DNA of 40,205 bases from Planctomycetaceae bacterium (GTDB lineage Bacteria > Planctomycetota > Planctomycetia > Planctomycetales > Planctomycetaceae): contig JAGQPY010000008.1 of the NCBI GenBank assembly GCA_020426485.1, positions 1 through 40,205 on the forward strand, read 5' to 3'. Positions 9,895-18,504 of the stretch are shown piece after piece. The position numbers and the translations under genes are program-made. The notes below the pieces were generated by a model. That model was not told the DNA's origin. It was given only the letters and a program-made list of their open reading frames with translations, and made no database searches. Each line of letters starts with the position of its first letter. Position 1 is the first letter of the stretch.

Positions 9895-10689
9895 TCAGTA
9901 TCTCGCCAGGTCGCCGGAGTCGCCCAGCCCCAGTGCGGTGATATGTTCCTGAGCTTGGTCGACCATCATCTTCAGTTCGCTCTGCAAAGCCAGAAACTGC
10001 CAGCCTTCGGCAATCCGCTGCTGAACTTCTTTTACGGACTGAGTGTGAAGGCCCACGGGAGTTCCCGTTTTCTTACCGGTCGCCAATACTCGCTGCAGCA
10101 TGGTCTCAAATTCGTCGGGAGTCGGATCCGTTCCGTCCTTTGACTTCATTTGCCAGAACAAATCGTTGGGGCCGACAAAGATCGCGTCGACTCCCGGCAG
10201 GCTGTAAATTTCTTCCGCGTTGTCAACGCCTTCGGGGGACTCCGTCTGCAGAATCACCAGCACCTGATCGTTGGCGTGTTTGTAATATTCGCCCGCCGTG
10301 GCTTCGAAGTTCAAAGCCGGTATGCTGCCGCCGATGGATCGATTGCCTGTCGGCGGATACTTGGCGGCCGCGATTGCCACTTTGGCTTCTTCGACAGTGT
10401 TAACCATCGGAACAACAATGCCCATGGCACCGCCGTCCAGAACTCGCTTGATCAAATCATGATCCCCACGCGGAACCCGCGCCAGAGGGACACAGCCCGA
10501 ATCGGCAATGGTGGCAAACATCAGCGAGGCCGTTTGCCAGTCGATCGGCGAATGCTCCAGATCAACCGTCAGCCACGGAAAGCCAACTCGAGCCATCAGG
10601 CGAGCCGTGAATACATCGCCGAACGACAGCCATGTCCCAACCTGAGGTTGACCGGCGGCCAGCGCCGCTTTGACCGGATTCTGTTTCAT
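9895..10689 (-). CDS. HpcH/HpaI family aldolase
   Basis: This is a class II pyruvate aldolase of 264 residues, cleaving a 2-keto-3-deoxy acid to pyruvate plus an aldehyde. Visible residues match the family: His46 in DLEH, Arg71 in RVP, and the divalent-metal ligands Glu150 (QTES) and Asp176 (VGPNDL). These lie one residue from the numbering known for E. coli HpaI. The substrate could be 2-dehydro-3-deoxyglucarate-like or 4-hydroxy-2-oxo acids; the sequence does not decide. It is first in a leftward trio with a sulfatase and an epimerase, which fits a sugar-acid degradation role. ATG start at 10689. Confidence 0.92.
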   Translation of the reverse strand: MKQNPVKAALAAGQPQVGTWLSFGDVFTARLMARVGFPWLTVDLEHSPIDWQTASLMFATIADSGCVPLARVPRGDHDLIKRVLDGGAMGIVVPMVNTVEEAKVAIAAAKYPPTGNRSIGGSIPALNFEATAGEYYKHANDQVLVILQTESPEGVDNAEEIYSLPGVDAIFVGPNDLFWQMKSKDGTDPTPDEFETMLQRVLATGKKTGTPVGLHTQSVKEVQQRIAEGWQFLALQSELKMMVDQAQEHITALGLGDSGDLARY

Positions 10690-11181
10690 AAATCGTGGTT
10701 GATCCTGTCTTCAAAGTCATTCGCGAACAACAGCGCTGCCTTGAACACTGCAGGAAACAGTGTGTTCATCCAACAGGCTCAGACACCGGCGAACGAGCAG
10801 AGTTTCGTGGCGCAGCACGGGAAAGGCAAGTGGCCTCGCCAGAGTCCCAAAAGTTCAGCAAAGCCCAACAACCTTCGCACTCGTTCAGAAAGGACACACC
10901 CCGCGCCGAAAGTGCCATTCATTCAACGAAGAGCCTTCGAAGCACGGTCAAAATGCTCAGCTGAAGCATTTGAAAAGGCGCTCTGGTCCGGCTGTGCCGA
11001 TCACTGAAGACGAGCAAAAAACAGCACGAGTTGTGAAAAGTCCGTGCCTTCTTCAATTACGGTGTCGATGACTATATCAGGAACAAGGATTTTTCCGGAA
11101 GGAAGGCCGCAGAGTCTTCCTGAGTTGCCGCCACCACCGGCGTGCGCCGGTTGGCGCGGCGTTCGGCTTCAGCGTGAGAAC
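10690..11181. other. Divergent intergenic region
   Basis: This lies between the aldolase gene (leftward) and the two-TM protein gene (rightward), so it should hold both promoters. Frames on both strands here are low-complexity and have no family resemblance. I could not identify promoter boxes, repeats or an RNA. Confidence 0.4.
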
Positions 11182-11826
11182 ATGACGGGTTCAGACGACC
11201 ACGATCTTCCACAGACGACGAAAACGGCCGACGGTTGCGACGGCCGCCAATCCGCGCCGTCATGGATTGTTTCGCTGTGCTTCTGGAGCATCCTGATGTT
11301 GGCGGCTGTTGTTTACGGTGCCGTCGCTCTGGCTCCGAAGTTCGCGGTGTGGGATCAGGTTCGTCGCGAGTATCGGCACAATGCTCGGCAGTTGTCGGAC
11401 CTTGAACAGGACGTCAGCTATCTGGAAAGTGTTGAAGCAGCCATTCAAACGGATCCGGAATTCGTTCAGCGATTGCATGGCGTGACGGCCGAATCTGACG
11501 GGGAGGAGCTGATTCCCGTCAGCGGCGATCTTCTCTTTGGTCGTGACACAGTGGCAATTCCTCAGCGATCGAGCGACCGGGACGATCCGCCGCCCTACCA
11601 GAAAGTAATCGATCTGCTCGCGGAACGACAAAATGTCAGAGTCCTGCTGCTTTCGTTTTCTGCAGGACTTATCGTTTTCGCATTTACATTTCTGAACGAT
11701 GCGGGCGGAAATCTGGTGTATTCTGTGATGGCAACGATTCGGAAGGCAGCCGTCCGTTCGGTCGCTCGTTATGTGAAACCACCGGAATTCAGCGAACCCA
11801 CAAACGCGAATGCTGAAGGCGACTGA
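11182..11826 (+). CDS. Two-TM membrane protein with coiled coil
   Basis: I do not recognise this 214-residue protein. An ATG at 11182 was preferred over the frame's first ATG at 11044, because the extra residues are Pro/Arg-rich and featureless. It has a hydrophilic N-terminus and a TM segment at about 28-50. A heptad-like coiled coil at about 55-90 follows (RREYRHNARQLSDLEQD...YLESVE), then a loop of about 60 residues, a second TM at about 153-172, and a basic then acidic C-tail. The TM-coiled-coil layout resembles FtsB/DivIC proteins, but the second TM does not fit them, and planctomycetes are known to lack much of the usual divisome. Function unknown. Confidence 0.75.
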   Translation: MTGSDDHDLPQTTKTADGCDGRQSAPSWIVSLCFWSILMLAAVVYGAVALAPKFAVWDQVRREYRHNARQLSDLEQDVSYLESVEAAIQTDPEFVQRLHGVTAESDGEELIPVSGDLLFGRDTVAIPQRSSDRDDPPPYQKVIDLLAERQNVRVLLLSFSAGLIVFAFTFLNDAGGNLVYSVMATIRKAAVRSVARYVKPPEFSEPTNANAEGD

Positions 11827-12173
11827 AAATCGGATTTCAGCCGTGCGAAACGACCAGCGTTGTCTCCAGAAGACCTGAAAAAGCCATCTGACCCTCTCCG
11901 GGCACTGCCGTCAAAAAAAGTCGGCCCTCTTTCTCAGATGGCTCCGCAGAGTCGACCTTCCTGAAGCACGACTTGCCACTCGTGAGAAGTGTAAGGAAGT
12001 CCGAATGCGAGCTGTCCGACGAGCTTAATTCTGTGGAGAATACCTCACAATTGGCCGATCAGGCTGGAAACCAATGCGAGGCCGCATTATTCTGCCCCGC
12101 CTGACTTTTTGCGGTTCGTTTCGCGTAGTCAGTGTTTAAGTGATTTCAGTGTAAGACTTTACAGCAGTTTCGA
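11827..12173. other. Leader region of rpsT
   Basis: This 347-base gap upstream of rpsT contains a weak hairpin just after the preceding stop (CTGAAA...TTTCAG, about 11822-11840). A small inverted repeat TGTAA-GACT-TTACA lies near 12150. Either could be leader structure; neither is strong. No ORF of interest was seen. Confidence 0.35.
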
Positions 12174-12443
12174 ATGCCAAACACAACTTCTGCCAAGAAA
12201 TATCTGCGTCAAAGCACCGGTCGACGCCTTCGTAATCGTCAGCAACGCTCGACTTTGCGGACACATCTGAAGAATTTCCGGACGCTGCTGGAAAGCAAGC
12301 CTGCTCGGGAGGAAGCAGAAAAGCAGTTTTCTCAGGTTGTGAAGTGCCTCGATCAGGCTGCATCCAAGAATCTGATTCACGCCAATGCTGCATCACGTCT
12401 GAAGTCGCGCTTGGCCGCGCTGAAGAAGAAGATGTGCAGCTAA
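12174..12443 (+). CDS. rpsT: 30S ribosomal protein S20
   Basis: S20 is a primary-binding protein of the small ribosomal subunit that contacts 16S rRNA. The 89-residue product is very basic and all-helical in appearance. It opens [13 protein letters not shown], with the family's Lys/Arg-rich first helix ([12 protein letters not shown]), and ends in the typical helix [19 protein letters not shown] start, without an obvious Shine-Dalgarno sequence. A monocistronic arrangement is likely: 347 bases separate it from the gene before, and a hairpin terminator follows about 60 bases after its stop. Confidence 0.95.
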   Translation: MPNTTSAKKYLRQSTGRRLRNRQQRSTLRTHLKNFRTLLESKPAREEAEKQFSQVVKCLDQAASKNLIHANAASRLKSRLAALKKKMCS

Positions 12444-12501
12444 ACAGCTGGATACATTCACGATCTACGGCGTGGCCTCACGCAGTACTGAGACCAAATA
12501 C

Positions 12502-12534
12502 AAAAAGCCTCGAGGATTTAATCCCCGAGGCTTT
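12502..12534. terminator. Bidirectional hairpin terminator after rpsT
   Basis: AAAGCCTCG (12504-12512) pairs with CGAGGCTTT (12526-12534). After one A/C mismatch, GGAT pairs with ATCC around a 3-base loop. The A-run before and T-run after let it serve rpsT on the plus strand and the Tyr-rich protein gene on the minus strand. Confidence 0.7.
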
Positions 12535-12605
12535 ATGCGTTTTGCTCTGTCGAGCTGGCAGGAATGCTACTGTCATTCCCGGACAAATTCCACTCCGCTG
12601 GCGGA

Positions 12606-12896
12606 TCAGAAGACGTCCAGAATGAAATGGTGTCCGCTGTGGTATGGCTTCTCCGTTGGATAGAAGTTGTACCACGATTTGTTGTACACCGGGATTCGCA
12701 TTTCCGGCGAGTAGCGGTAGTACATGTTGTTGTACTGCTGCGGCTTCTGGAAGGAATGCGGATAGTAGACATACGGATAGTGATAGAACCGCTGCCAATC
12801 CGATGGCTGCCCCGGTGGAGAGGCCGTCGCGGTCTGGTGGAATCCCGTTGTGCCGACGATGGCCAGGACCGCGAGAATTGCTAGTTTTTTGAGCAT
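12606..12896 (-). CDS. Small secreted Tyr-rich protein
   Basis: The product is 96 residues from the ATG at 12896, which is preceded by AGGGAG at a good distance. The frame's earlier start at 12917 adds seven residues before the signal peptide. The signal peptide is clear (MLKKLAILAVLAIVG..., cleaved near TATASP). The mature part is about 70 residues and rich in Tyr, Pro, His and Asn (YHYPYVYYPHSF, YNNMYYRYSPEM, YNKSWYNFYPTEK), with no Cys. It ends FILDVF. Small proteins of this look are frequent in planctomycete genomes and are sometimes labelled calmodulin-binding, a name with no support here. An envelope role is plausible. Convergent with rpsT, sharing its terminator. Confidence 0.8.
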   Translation of the reverse strand: MLKKLAILAVLAIVGTTGFHQTATASPPGQPSDWQRFYHYPYVYYPHSFQKPQQYNNMYYRYSPEMRIPVYNKSWYNFYPTEKPYHSGHHFILDVF

Positions 12897-13549
12897 TTTT
12901 CTTACTCCCTGGGGCATGACCTGCGTGCAGTCTTGGTACTTTGGGGAAACGAAAACTCGGCCTGCGAACCAGTCCAGACAAACTTAATTGCCCGATCGCC
13001 CCCGGAAACATTCCGATTCGCAGGGCCGAGTTCGTAACTTCATTGTGCTCATGCTGGAGTGAATACGTCTCACAGATCCCTCCCCGACCTGGCAGCCGTA
13101 AGGACCCTGTTTTCCAGATGCCTTAAATCATCGGTCAACAGCCGACGTTGCGATCAGTACTTTCCGCAGAATCGTTAGAGTCCACGGAAAGCCGGTGTCT
13201 GGATTCTCGCCCCGTCAACCTTGTCAGCTGGATTGCGTTGAACTGAGTGTTTGGGAGGTTTGCGTGAGATGCCTTTGAGGTTCTGACCACACCGATTGGA
13301 GAATCAAAGGGATTGGGCGGAGAAATTGGGCTTCCAAGCGGTTCCGGTCAGCCGGAAGTCTTGGATCCTGGTTGACCTCATTTGGCAGAGCAGTAGTATT
13401 CCCCTTCTTTTCCCGGGATTCGCGGTTTGTCGCGCGTCGGCTGAGTTCATTCATGGGGTGAGTGACAGCGATAGGCGAATGGTATTTCCCGGGTTCGAGT
13501 TTGTGCGTTTGACCCAGAGTTCAATGTGGGTTTGTGGGAGATGTATTTG
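12897..13549. other. Divergent intergenic region upstream of tpiA
   Basis: About 650 bases hold the promoters of the Tyr-rich protein gene (leftward) and tpiA (rightward). A 76-codon minus frame at 13224-13454 has no recognisable features. No RNA gene, repeat or strong hairpin was found. Confidence 0.4.
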
Positions 13550-14323
13550 ATGCGACGGTTCCTCGTTGCTGGTAACTGGAAGATGAATCTTGACCGCGCG
13601 GCCGGTGTCAGTCTGGCGCAGGGGCTGGCGAAGCATGCTGCGACACCTTCGGAAGGAGTGGACGTACTTGTTTGTCCACCATATCCGTATTTGATTCCCG
13701 TCGGTGATGCGATTTCGGGAAGTGCGGTCTGCCTGGGAGCGCAGGACGTTTACTTCGAGAAGCCCGGTGCGTTTACCGGCGAAGTCAGTGTTGACATGCT
13801 GAAAGATGTTGGCTGCGACTACGTGATTCTGGGGCACAGCGAGCGGCGTCATGTGCTGGACGAAACCGATCAGGTGATCAATCGGAAAGTGAAGGCCGCC
13901 CTGGCTGGCGGTCTGAAGGTGATTCTGTGTGTGGGTGAACTGCTCAGCGAACGTGAGTCTGTCAGAACAGAGACCGTTTTGAATACGCAGATGGAAGGTG
14001 GTCTTGCCGGGATCAGCGAAGCGGATGCTGGCCAGGTCGTGATTGCTTATGAACCAGTCTGGGCAATCGGAACTGGTGTAACGGCGACACCAGAGCAGGC
14101 GGAATCGGCTCATGAGCACCTTCGCAGCTGGCTGAAAAATCGGTATAGTGATGCATACGCTCAGGCGGCGCAGATTCTTTACGGTGGCAGCGTTAAGCCG
14201 GACAACGCCGAGACACTGATGGGGCAACCCAATGTCGACGGTGCACTGGTCGGTGGTGCAAGCCTGAAACCGGAACTGTTTGTGCCAATCATTGATGCTG
14301 CACGTAAGCTGGCATCGGCCTGA
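13550..14323 (+). CDS. tpiA: Triosephosphate isomerase
   Basis: The enzyme interconverts dihydroxyacetone phosphate and glyceraldehyde 3-phosphate in glycolysis. The 257-residue protein starts at the ATG at 13550 ([13 protein letters not shown]), as in the family, with GGGAG nine bases before. An ATG at 13541 would sit directly on that site, and the frame's first ATG at 13526 adds unlikely residues. Catalytic residues are present: Lys11 (NWKMN), His96 (GHSERR) and Glu168 ([10 protein letters not shown]). The phosphate-binding YGGSVKPDN and VGGASL segments are also seen. secG follows 138 bases downstream on the same strand; the tpiA-secG order is common in bacteria. Confidence 0.96.
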   Translation: MRRFLVAGNWKMNLDRAAGVSLAQGLAKHAATPSEGVDVLVCPPYPYLIPVGDAISGSAVCLGAQDVYFEKPGAFTGEVSVDMLKDVGCDYVILGHSERRHVLDETDQVINRKVKAALAGGLKVILCVGELLSERESVRTETVLNTQMEGGLAGISEADAGQVVIAYEPVWAIGTGVTATPEQAESAHEHLRSWLKNRYSDAYAQAAQILYGGSVKPDNAETLMGQPNVDGALVGGASLKPELFVPIIDAARKLASA

Positions 14324-14461
14324 TTCATCTGTGCTGCTTGTTGAAGCGTTTTTTTCTGGTGTTGAGTCGGGTTTGTTTTGTTTCTGGGTGCAATGGATCG
14401 CGGCTCGGTCCGTTTGTCTGTCAAGCACCTGCGGTGAAGCCGCTTTCGGAGCGTTGGGATC

Positions 14462-15175
14462 ATGAGTTCCGGTTTTGTTCTTTACAGCCTGGCGTCACTG
14501 CTGGGGTTTTCCAGTGTGATCATGATTCTGTTGGTGTTGATCCAGCGAGGTCGTGGTGGTGGTCTGGCCGGCGCATTTGGCGGCATGGGTGGCCAAAGCG
14601 CTTTGGGAGTTCGAGCGGGTGATATTTTCACAAAAATCACGGTTGTTGTTGCCGTGGTTTGGGTGATGGTCGCTGGTTTGCTCGGGATCTCGATGCGTTC
14701 TCGCGCGGCCCTGGAAAAGTCGGGAACAGAGTTCTCCGGGGCGACGCCTGCGGCTGCAGTGTCGTCAGATTCTGAGACTCCGGAAACAAAGAAGAGTGAA
14801 GCCGCGACTGAGGAATCAGATTCCGGACCTTCTGAGGCTGGCGCGACGGTTCCGGTCAAGCCAGAGGAATCCAGTGAGTCAACACCGGAGCAAAAGCCTT
14901 CTGCCGAAGAAGCGAAAGCAGCCAAAGAAGCATCACCGGCTAAGCCTCAAACGTCCGAAGCGGACGGGGCGAAAGCTGGCGAAAAAACTCCTGACGACAA
15001 AGGGACTGAAGAAAAAGCATCCGAAGAAAAAGCATCTCCGGAAAAAGCGGGCGATCAAAAGCCAGCGGCTGATGACGCGAAGCCCGAGGGAGATGCGAAG
15101 CCGGCTGAGGAATCTGCTGGCAGCGAGGAAAAGAAAGACTCGGAATCAGCTCCGGAAAAGAAGGACGGCGAATAA
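14462..15175 (+). CDS. secG: SecG translocase subunit with long charged tail
   Basis: SecG assists the SecYE channel in protein export. Residues 1-76 are a standard SecG: TM1 about 7-27, the Gly-rich loop [21 protein letters not shown], and TM2 about 56-77. The remaining 160 or so residues form a low-complexity tail of Glu, Lys, Ala, Ser and Pro with no predicted fold (repeats such as [15 protein letters not shown]). Normal SecG is about 75-130 residues, so the tail more than doubles it. Such tails occur in planctomycete homologues as far as I recall, but its role is unknown. It follows tpiA and precedes yicC by 115 bases. Confidence 0.92.
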   Translation: MSSGFVLYSLASLLGFSSVIMILLVLIQRGRGGGLAGAFGGMGGQSALGVRAGDIFTKITVVVAVVWVMVAGLLGISMRSRAALEKSGTEFSGATPAAAVSSDSETPETKKSEAATEESDSGPSEAGATVPVKPEESSESTPEQKPSAEEAKAAKEASPAKPQTSEADGAKAGEKTPDDKGTEEKASEEKASPEKAGDQKPAADDAKPEGDAKPAEESAGSEEKKDSESAPEKKDGE

Positions 15176-15290
15176 CGTTCGTGTTCTGAATGTCTGAGGA
15201 TCGTCTCTTACTTTGCCCGAGGGTCGCTTCCGTCAATGACGAAGAAGCGTCTCGAAACGTCTCCGATATTGTCGCGGAGAAAGGTGTTCT

Positions 15291-16178
15291 GTGCTGCTCA
15301 GCATGACAGGTTTTGGCAACGCGTCGCAGAAGTCAGATGCTGCAGACGTGACAGTCGAGATTAAGTCGGTCAACAACCGTTATCTCAAACTGTCCGTTCG
15401 GTTGCCGGATGTGGTCGCAAAGTTCGAAAGTGATCTCGAAAAGATCATTCGCGATCGTATTGCTCGTGGATCGGTGCAGGTATCTGTTCGAGTCAGATTC
15501 GATGCACACGATGTCGGTTACTCACTGAACCCGGAAGTTCTGGGTGGTTATCTGCGACAGGTGGAAGCCCTGCAGAAGATGGGCGGTGCTGCTGGTCCTC
15601 CGGTTGGTATCGGTGATCTGCTGTTACTGCCCGGCGTTGTATCGGAGTCGGAAGTCTCACCGGAGGTTGTGGAAGGCGTTTGGCCGCTGCTGAAACAGGC
15701 CGTAGAGCATTCGCTGGATCACTTCGATGACTTTCGGCGTCGCGAAGGTGAATCGATGCGGCAGGATCTGAAGCTGCAGATTCAGACGATTTCTGATCGT
15801 GTCAGTGACATCGACCGGCATGCTCCGGAAGTTGTGGCGGAGTATCGCGAAAAGCTGCTGGAACGGATTCGAAAAGCGATCGGGCAGGCTGACGTAACAG
15901 TCTGTGACAGCGATGTGATTCGTGAAGTGGCGATTTACGCAGATCGTTGTGACATCAACGAAGAGATTACTCGACTGAGGTCTCACATTGAGCAGTTTCA
16001 TCGGTTTCTTGACAGCGATTCTTCGATGGGGAGAAAGCTGGAGTTTCTGGGTCAGGAGATGTTTCGCGAAATCAATACGATTGGTTCGAAGGCAAACAAC
16101 GTCACGATTGCTCACGACGTGGTCGACATGAAGGCCGCCATCGAACGGATTCGCGAAGTTCTGCAGAACGTGGAGTAG
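15291..16178 (+). CDS. yicC: YicC family protein (endoribonuclease-like)
   Basis: The 295-residue protein has the family's N-terminus MLLSMTGFGNAS and the C-terminal DUF1732 signature (KLEFLGQEMFREINTIGSKANN). YicC members in other bacteria have been described as RNases; here that is by family. The start is the GTG at 15291, because it gives the conserved N-terminus and an AGAAAGG site lies about 7 bases before. gmk begins 9 bases after the stop and rpoZ overlaps gmk, so yicC-gmk-rpoZ form an operon, an arrangement widely conserved in bacteria. Confidence 0.94.
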   Translation: MLLSMTGFGNASQKSDAADVTVEIKSVNNRYLKLSVRLPDVVAKFESDLEKIIRDRIARGSVQVSVRVRFDAHDVGYSLNPEVLGGYLRQVEALQKMGGAAGPPVGIGDLLLLPGVVSESEVSPEVVEGVWPLLKQAVEHSLDHFDDFRRREGESMRQDLKLQIQTISDRVSDIDRHAPEVVAEYREKLLERIRKAIGQADVTVCDSDVIREVAIYADRCDINEEITRLRSHIEQFHRFLDSDSSMGRKLEFLGQEMFREINTIGSKANNVTIAHDVVDMKAAIERIREVLQNVE

Positions 16179-16187
16179 CTTTCACGA

Positions 16188-16784
16188 ATGGCCTCATTCC
16201 CGTCCTCTGAACAACGCGTCGTGGTACTTTCCGGTCCCAGTGGAAGCGGCAAAACCACGATCGTGAATCGTCTGATTGACCAATCACCGGTTCCACTGAG
16301 AAAGTCGGTTTCTGCGACGACTCGCCGGCCTCGACCGGGGGAAGTGGACGGCGAAGACTATTATTTTCTCTCAGACGAAGAGTTTCGACAGCGACTTTCG
16401 CAGGACGAGTTTCTGGAACATGCCGAGGTATTTTCCTCGGGATTTCTGTACGGGACACTCAAGTCGGAAGTGGATCTGGCGTGGCAAAAAGGGGCATGGG
16501 CATTCCTGGAAATCGATGTGGAAGGGGCACTGAATGTCATGCGTCAGTTTCCCGATGCTGTTACGATTTTCCTGAAAACACCGTCTCCGGAAGAGTTTGA
16601 ACGCCGTTTGAGAGCCCGGGGAACTGAAAACGAAGAAGTCATTCAAAAACGTCTGGCAACCGCTGCCGGAGAGTTACAATACGCAGACCGTTACCGCCAT
16701 GTCGTGGTGAACGATCAGCTCGACCGAGCTGTCAGCGAGATCTGCGGGATCCTGAAGTCTGAGGAGACACAAACGAATGCTTGA
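16188..16784 (+). CDS. gmk: Guanylate kinase
   Basis: It phosphorylates GMP to GDP. The 198-residue protein has the P-loop GPSGSGKTT at 16-24, the GMP-binding [19 protein letters not shown] segment, EIDVEGA after the lid, and the R-x-x-x-R-G...E pattern ([12 protein letters not shown]). It starts 9 bases after yicC and overlaps rpoZ by 8 bases, so expression is almost surely shared. Length is normal. Confidence 0.97.
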   Translation: MASFPSSEQRVVVLSGPSGSGKTTIVNRLIDQSPVPLRKSVSATTRRPRPGEVDGEDYYFLSDEEFRQRLSQDEFLEHAEVFSSGFLYGTLKSEVDLAWQKGAWAFLEIDVEGALNVMRQFPDAVTIFLKTPSPEEFERRLRARGTENEEVIQKRLATAAGELQYADRYRHVVVNDQLDRAVSEICGILKSEETQTNA

Positions 16785-17064
16785 CGAATTTCGTGAAGAC
16801 GAGATCGTTCGAAAAGTTGGTGGACGCTTTAAGCTGTCGACGCTCGTACAAAAGCGAATGGTCGCCCTGAATCGCGGCGCGCGACCTCTGGTTGACCTGC
16901 CGACAAAAGATCTGATGGAAGTGGTGGTCGCGGAAATCATGGGCGACAAGATTTACCTGGACACATCCGGTCGAGTTCAGACCGTCGCTGACGAATCAGA
17001 AACAATTGACGCACTGGAAGCGCTGCTGGCCGAGGACGATGGTCCGGGGATTGATGATCTCTGA
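16777..17064 (+). CDS. rpoZ: RNA polymerase omega subunit
   Basis: Omega helps fold and hold the beta' subunit of RNA polymerase. The 95-residue product has the helix [22 protein letters not shown] and the following motif [16 protein letters not shown], as in omega proteins. A short acidic C-terminus follows ([13 protein letters not shown]). Its ATG lies within the last codons of gmk (8-base overlap). A strong terminator follows 36 bases after its stop, ending the yicC-gmk-rpoZ unit. Confidence 0.9.
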   Translation: MLDEFREDEIVRKVGGRFKLSTLVQKRMVALNRGARPLVDLPTKDLMEVVVAEIMGDKIYLDTSGRVQTVADESETIDALEALLAEDDGPGIDDL

Positions 17065-17100
17065 TCAGAACGGCCGAGGTTGCACCTGCCAAAAATCCTG

Positions 17101-17134
17101 ACGGGCGTTGCGTGTTCGCAACGCCCGTTTTTTT
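17101..17134 (+). terminator. Rho-independent terminator after rpoZ
   Basis: There is a perfect 12-bp stem (ACGGGCGTTGCG 17101-17112 with CGCAACGCCCGT 17117-17128), loop TGTT, and a run of seven T (17128-17134). This is the clearest terminator in the window. It separates yicC-gmk-rpoZ from coaC-coaB. Confidence 0.95.
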
Positions 17135-17236
17135 GAACGTCGCGTGCCTTTCTGATGTCCGGAATTCTGAACAGAGACTGATCACGTCCGGACGAAGACC
17201 TGAGGTACAGATGGTTCAAAGGAAGTGCGAGAGATC

Positions 17237-17797
17237 ATGGCATCTCCATTGAAAGATCGAGAAATCCTGCTGGGAGTCTGCGGCGGAATCGCTGCATACA
17301 AGGCCGCCGATCTGTGCAGTCAGCTGGTTCAGCGTGGGGCTCGGGTGAGTGTGATCATGACCGCGTCGGCTCATCGATTCATCGGAGCGACAACATTTGA
17401 AGCGCTGACGGGCCGTCCGGTGAACAGCCACCCGTTTGAAGCTCAGGAACATTTTCGCGGGGAACATATCGGGCTGGCGCAGCGAGCGGAGGCCGTTGTT
17501 GTGGCTCCTGCGACGGCCAATACACTGGGTCGGCTGGCGAATGGTCTGGCAGACGATCTTCTGTCGGCCACGCTGCTGGTCACGACATCCCCTGTCTTTC
17601 TGGCACCTGCCATGAACTGCGACATGTGGGCCAAGTCTGCTGTTCAGCGAAACGTTCGACTGTTGCAGGAGGACGGCTTCAGGTTGATTGGTCCGGACAG
17701 CGGGTGGCTCAGCTGCGGCCAGACTGGTGAAGGGCGGATGGCAGATCCGGTGCGCATTCGAGAAACACTGGAAGAATATTTTTCTGGACGGCAATGA
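17237..17797 (+). CDS. coaC: Phosphopantothenoylcysteine decarboxylase (CoaC)
   Basis: This flavoprotein decarboxylates phosphopantothenoylcysteine in coenzyme A synthesis. It is 186 residues from the ATG at 17237. A GTG at 17225 is also possible but sits right on its AAAGGAA site. It shows GGIAAYK for FMN binding, the catalytic His in [29 protein letters not shown], the AMNCDMW substrate clasp, and the active Cys in SCGQTGEGRM. It is a stand-alone half of the usual CoaBC fusion. The other half, coaB, overlaps its end by 4 bases (ATGA). Confidence 0.94.
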   Translation: MASPLKDREILLGVCGGIAAYKAADLCSQLVQRGARVSVIMTASAHRFIGATTFEALTGRPVNSHPFEAQEHFRGEHIGLAQRAEAVVVAPATANTLGRLANGLADDLLSATLLVTTSPVFLAPAMNCDMWAKSAVQRNVRLLQEDGFRLIGPDSGWLSCGQTGEGRMADPVRIRETLEEYFSGRQ

Positions 17798-18417
17798 AGA
17801 TTCTCATCACTGCGGGACCGACACGTGAATATGTCGATGACGTGCGTTTCCTGTCGAACGCCAGCAGCGGACGCATGGGTTACAGCATTGCTCAGGCAGC
17901 GCTGGATGCCGGCCATGAGGTTGTGCTGGTGACGGGACCGGTTGATTTGATTCCACCAGCAACGGCCGAGGTTCATCATATTGAGACAACGGACGAGCTG
18001 CGGCAAGCGTGTCTGAAACTGTTTCCGCAGTGCGATGGAGTGATTGCCACGGCGGCCGTCTGTGATTATCGGCCCCGCGAACGTGTGCAGGGAAAGATGA
18101 CCAAGACAGGGCGCCCGATTGTCCTTGAACTGGTGGAAACCTCTGATGTGCTGGCAGAACTGGGACGTCAGAAAGATCATCGATGGGTGGTTGGTTTCGC
18201 ACTGGAATCACAGGACCCTCGCAACAACGCCATGCGAAAACTGCGAATGAAACACTGCGACTGTATTGTGCTGAATGACACGTCCGCGATTGGATCGATG
18301 ACCAACAGCGTGGAGGTTCTTTCTCCTGCTGCAGAGACACTGGCTCGGATTGACGGAACAAAGGAATCTGTCGCCGAACAGCTGGTTCGATTTATTGAAG
18401 AGCAGATTGTTGGGTGA
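17794..18417 (+). CDS. coaB: Phosphopantothenate-cysteine ligase (CoaB)
   Basis: It joins phosphopantothenate to cysteine, the step before CoaC. The 207-residue protein opens KILITAGPTREYVDDVRF(L)SNASSGRMG, the nucleotide-binding start of CoaB domains. It continues through TAAVCDYRP and VVGFALES and ends with the KLRMKHCDCIVLND strand that precedes the catalytic loop. It is separate from coaC but translationally coupled by the ATGA overlap. It is convergent with trkA, with 87 bases between stops. Confidence 0.94.
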   Translation: MKILITAGPTREYVDDVRFLSNASSGRMGYSIAQAALDAGHEVVLVTGPVDLIPPATAEVHHIETTDELRQACLKLFPQCDGVIATAAVCDYRPRERVQGKMTKTGRPIVLELVETSDVLAELGRQKDHRWVVGFALESQDPRNNAMRKLRMKHCDCIVLNDTSAIGSMTNSVEVLSPAAETLARIDGTKESVAEQLVRFIEEQIVG

Positions 18418-18504
18418 TGGGTGACGCGAACTGGTGACTTGTCATCGTTGGCTGGCACCGGCATCCGGCCGCCGACACAGGGTGGGCCGTTCCGCTGGGA
18501 ATGA

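Noticed and set aside
17237..18417. Frameshifted CoaBC pseudogene
   Set aside because: Both halves have complete motifs, sensible start and stop, and an ATGA overlap typical of coupled genes, so they look functional.
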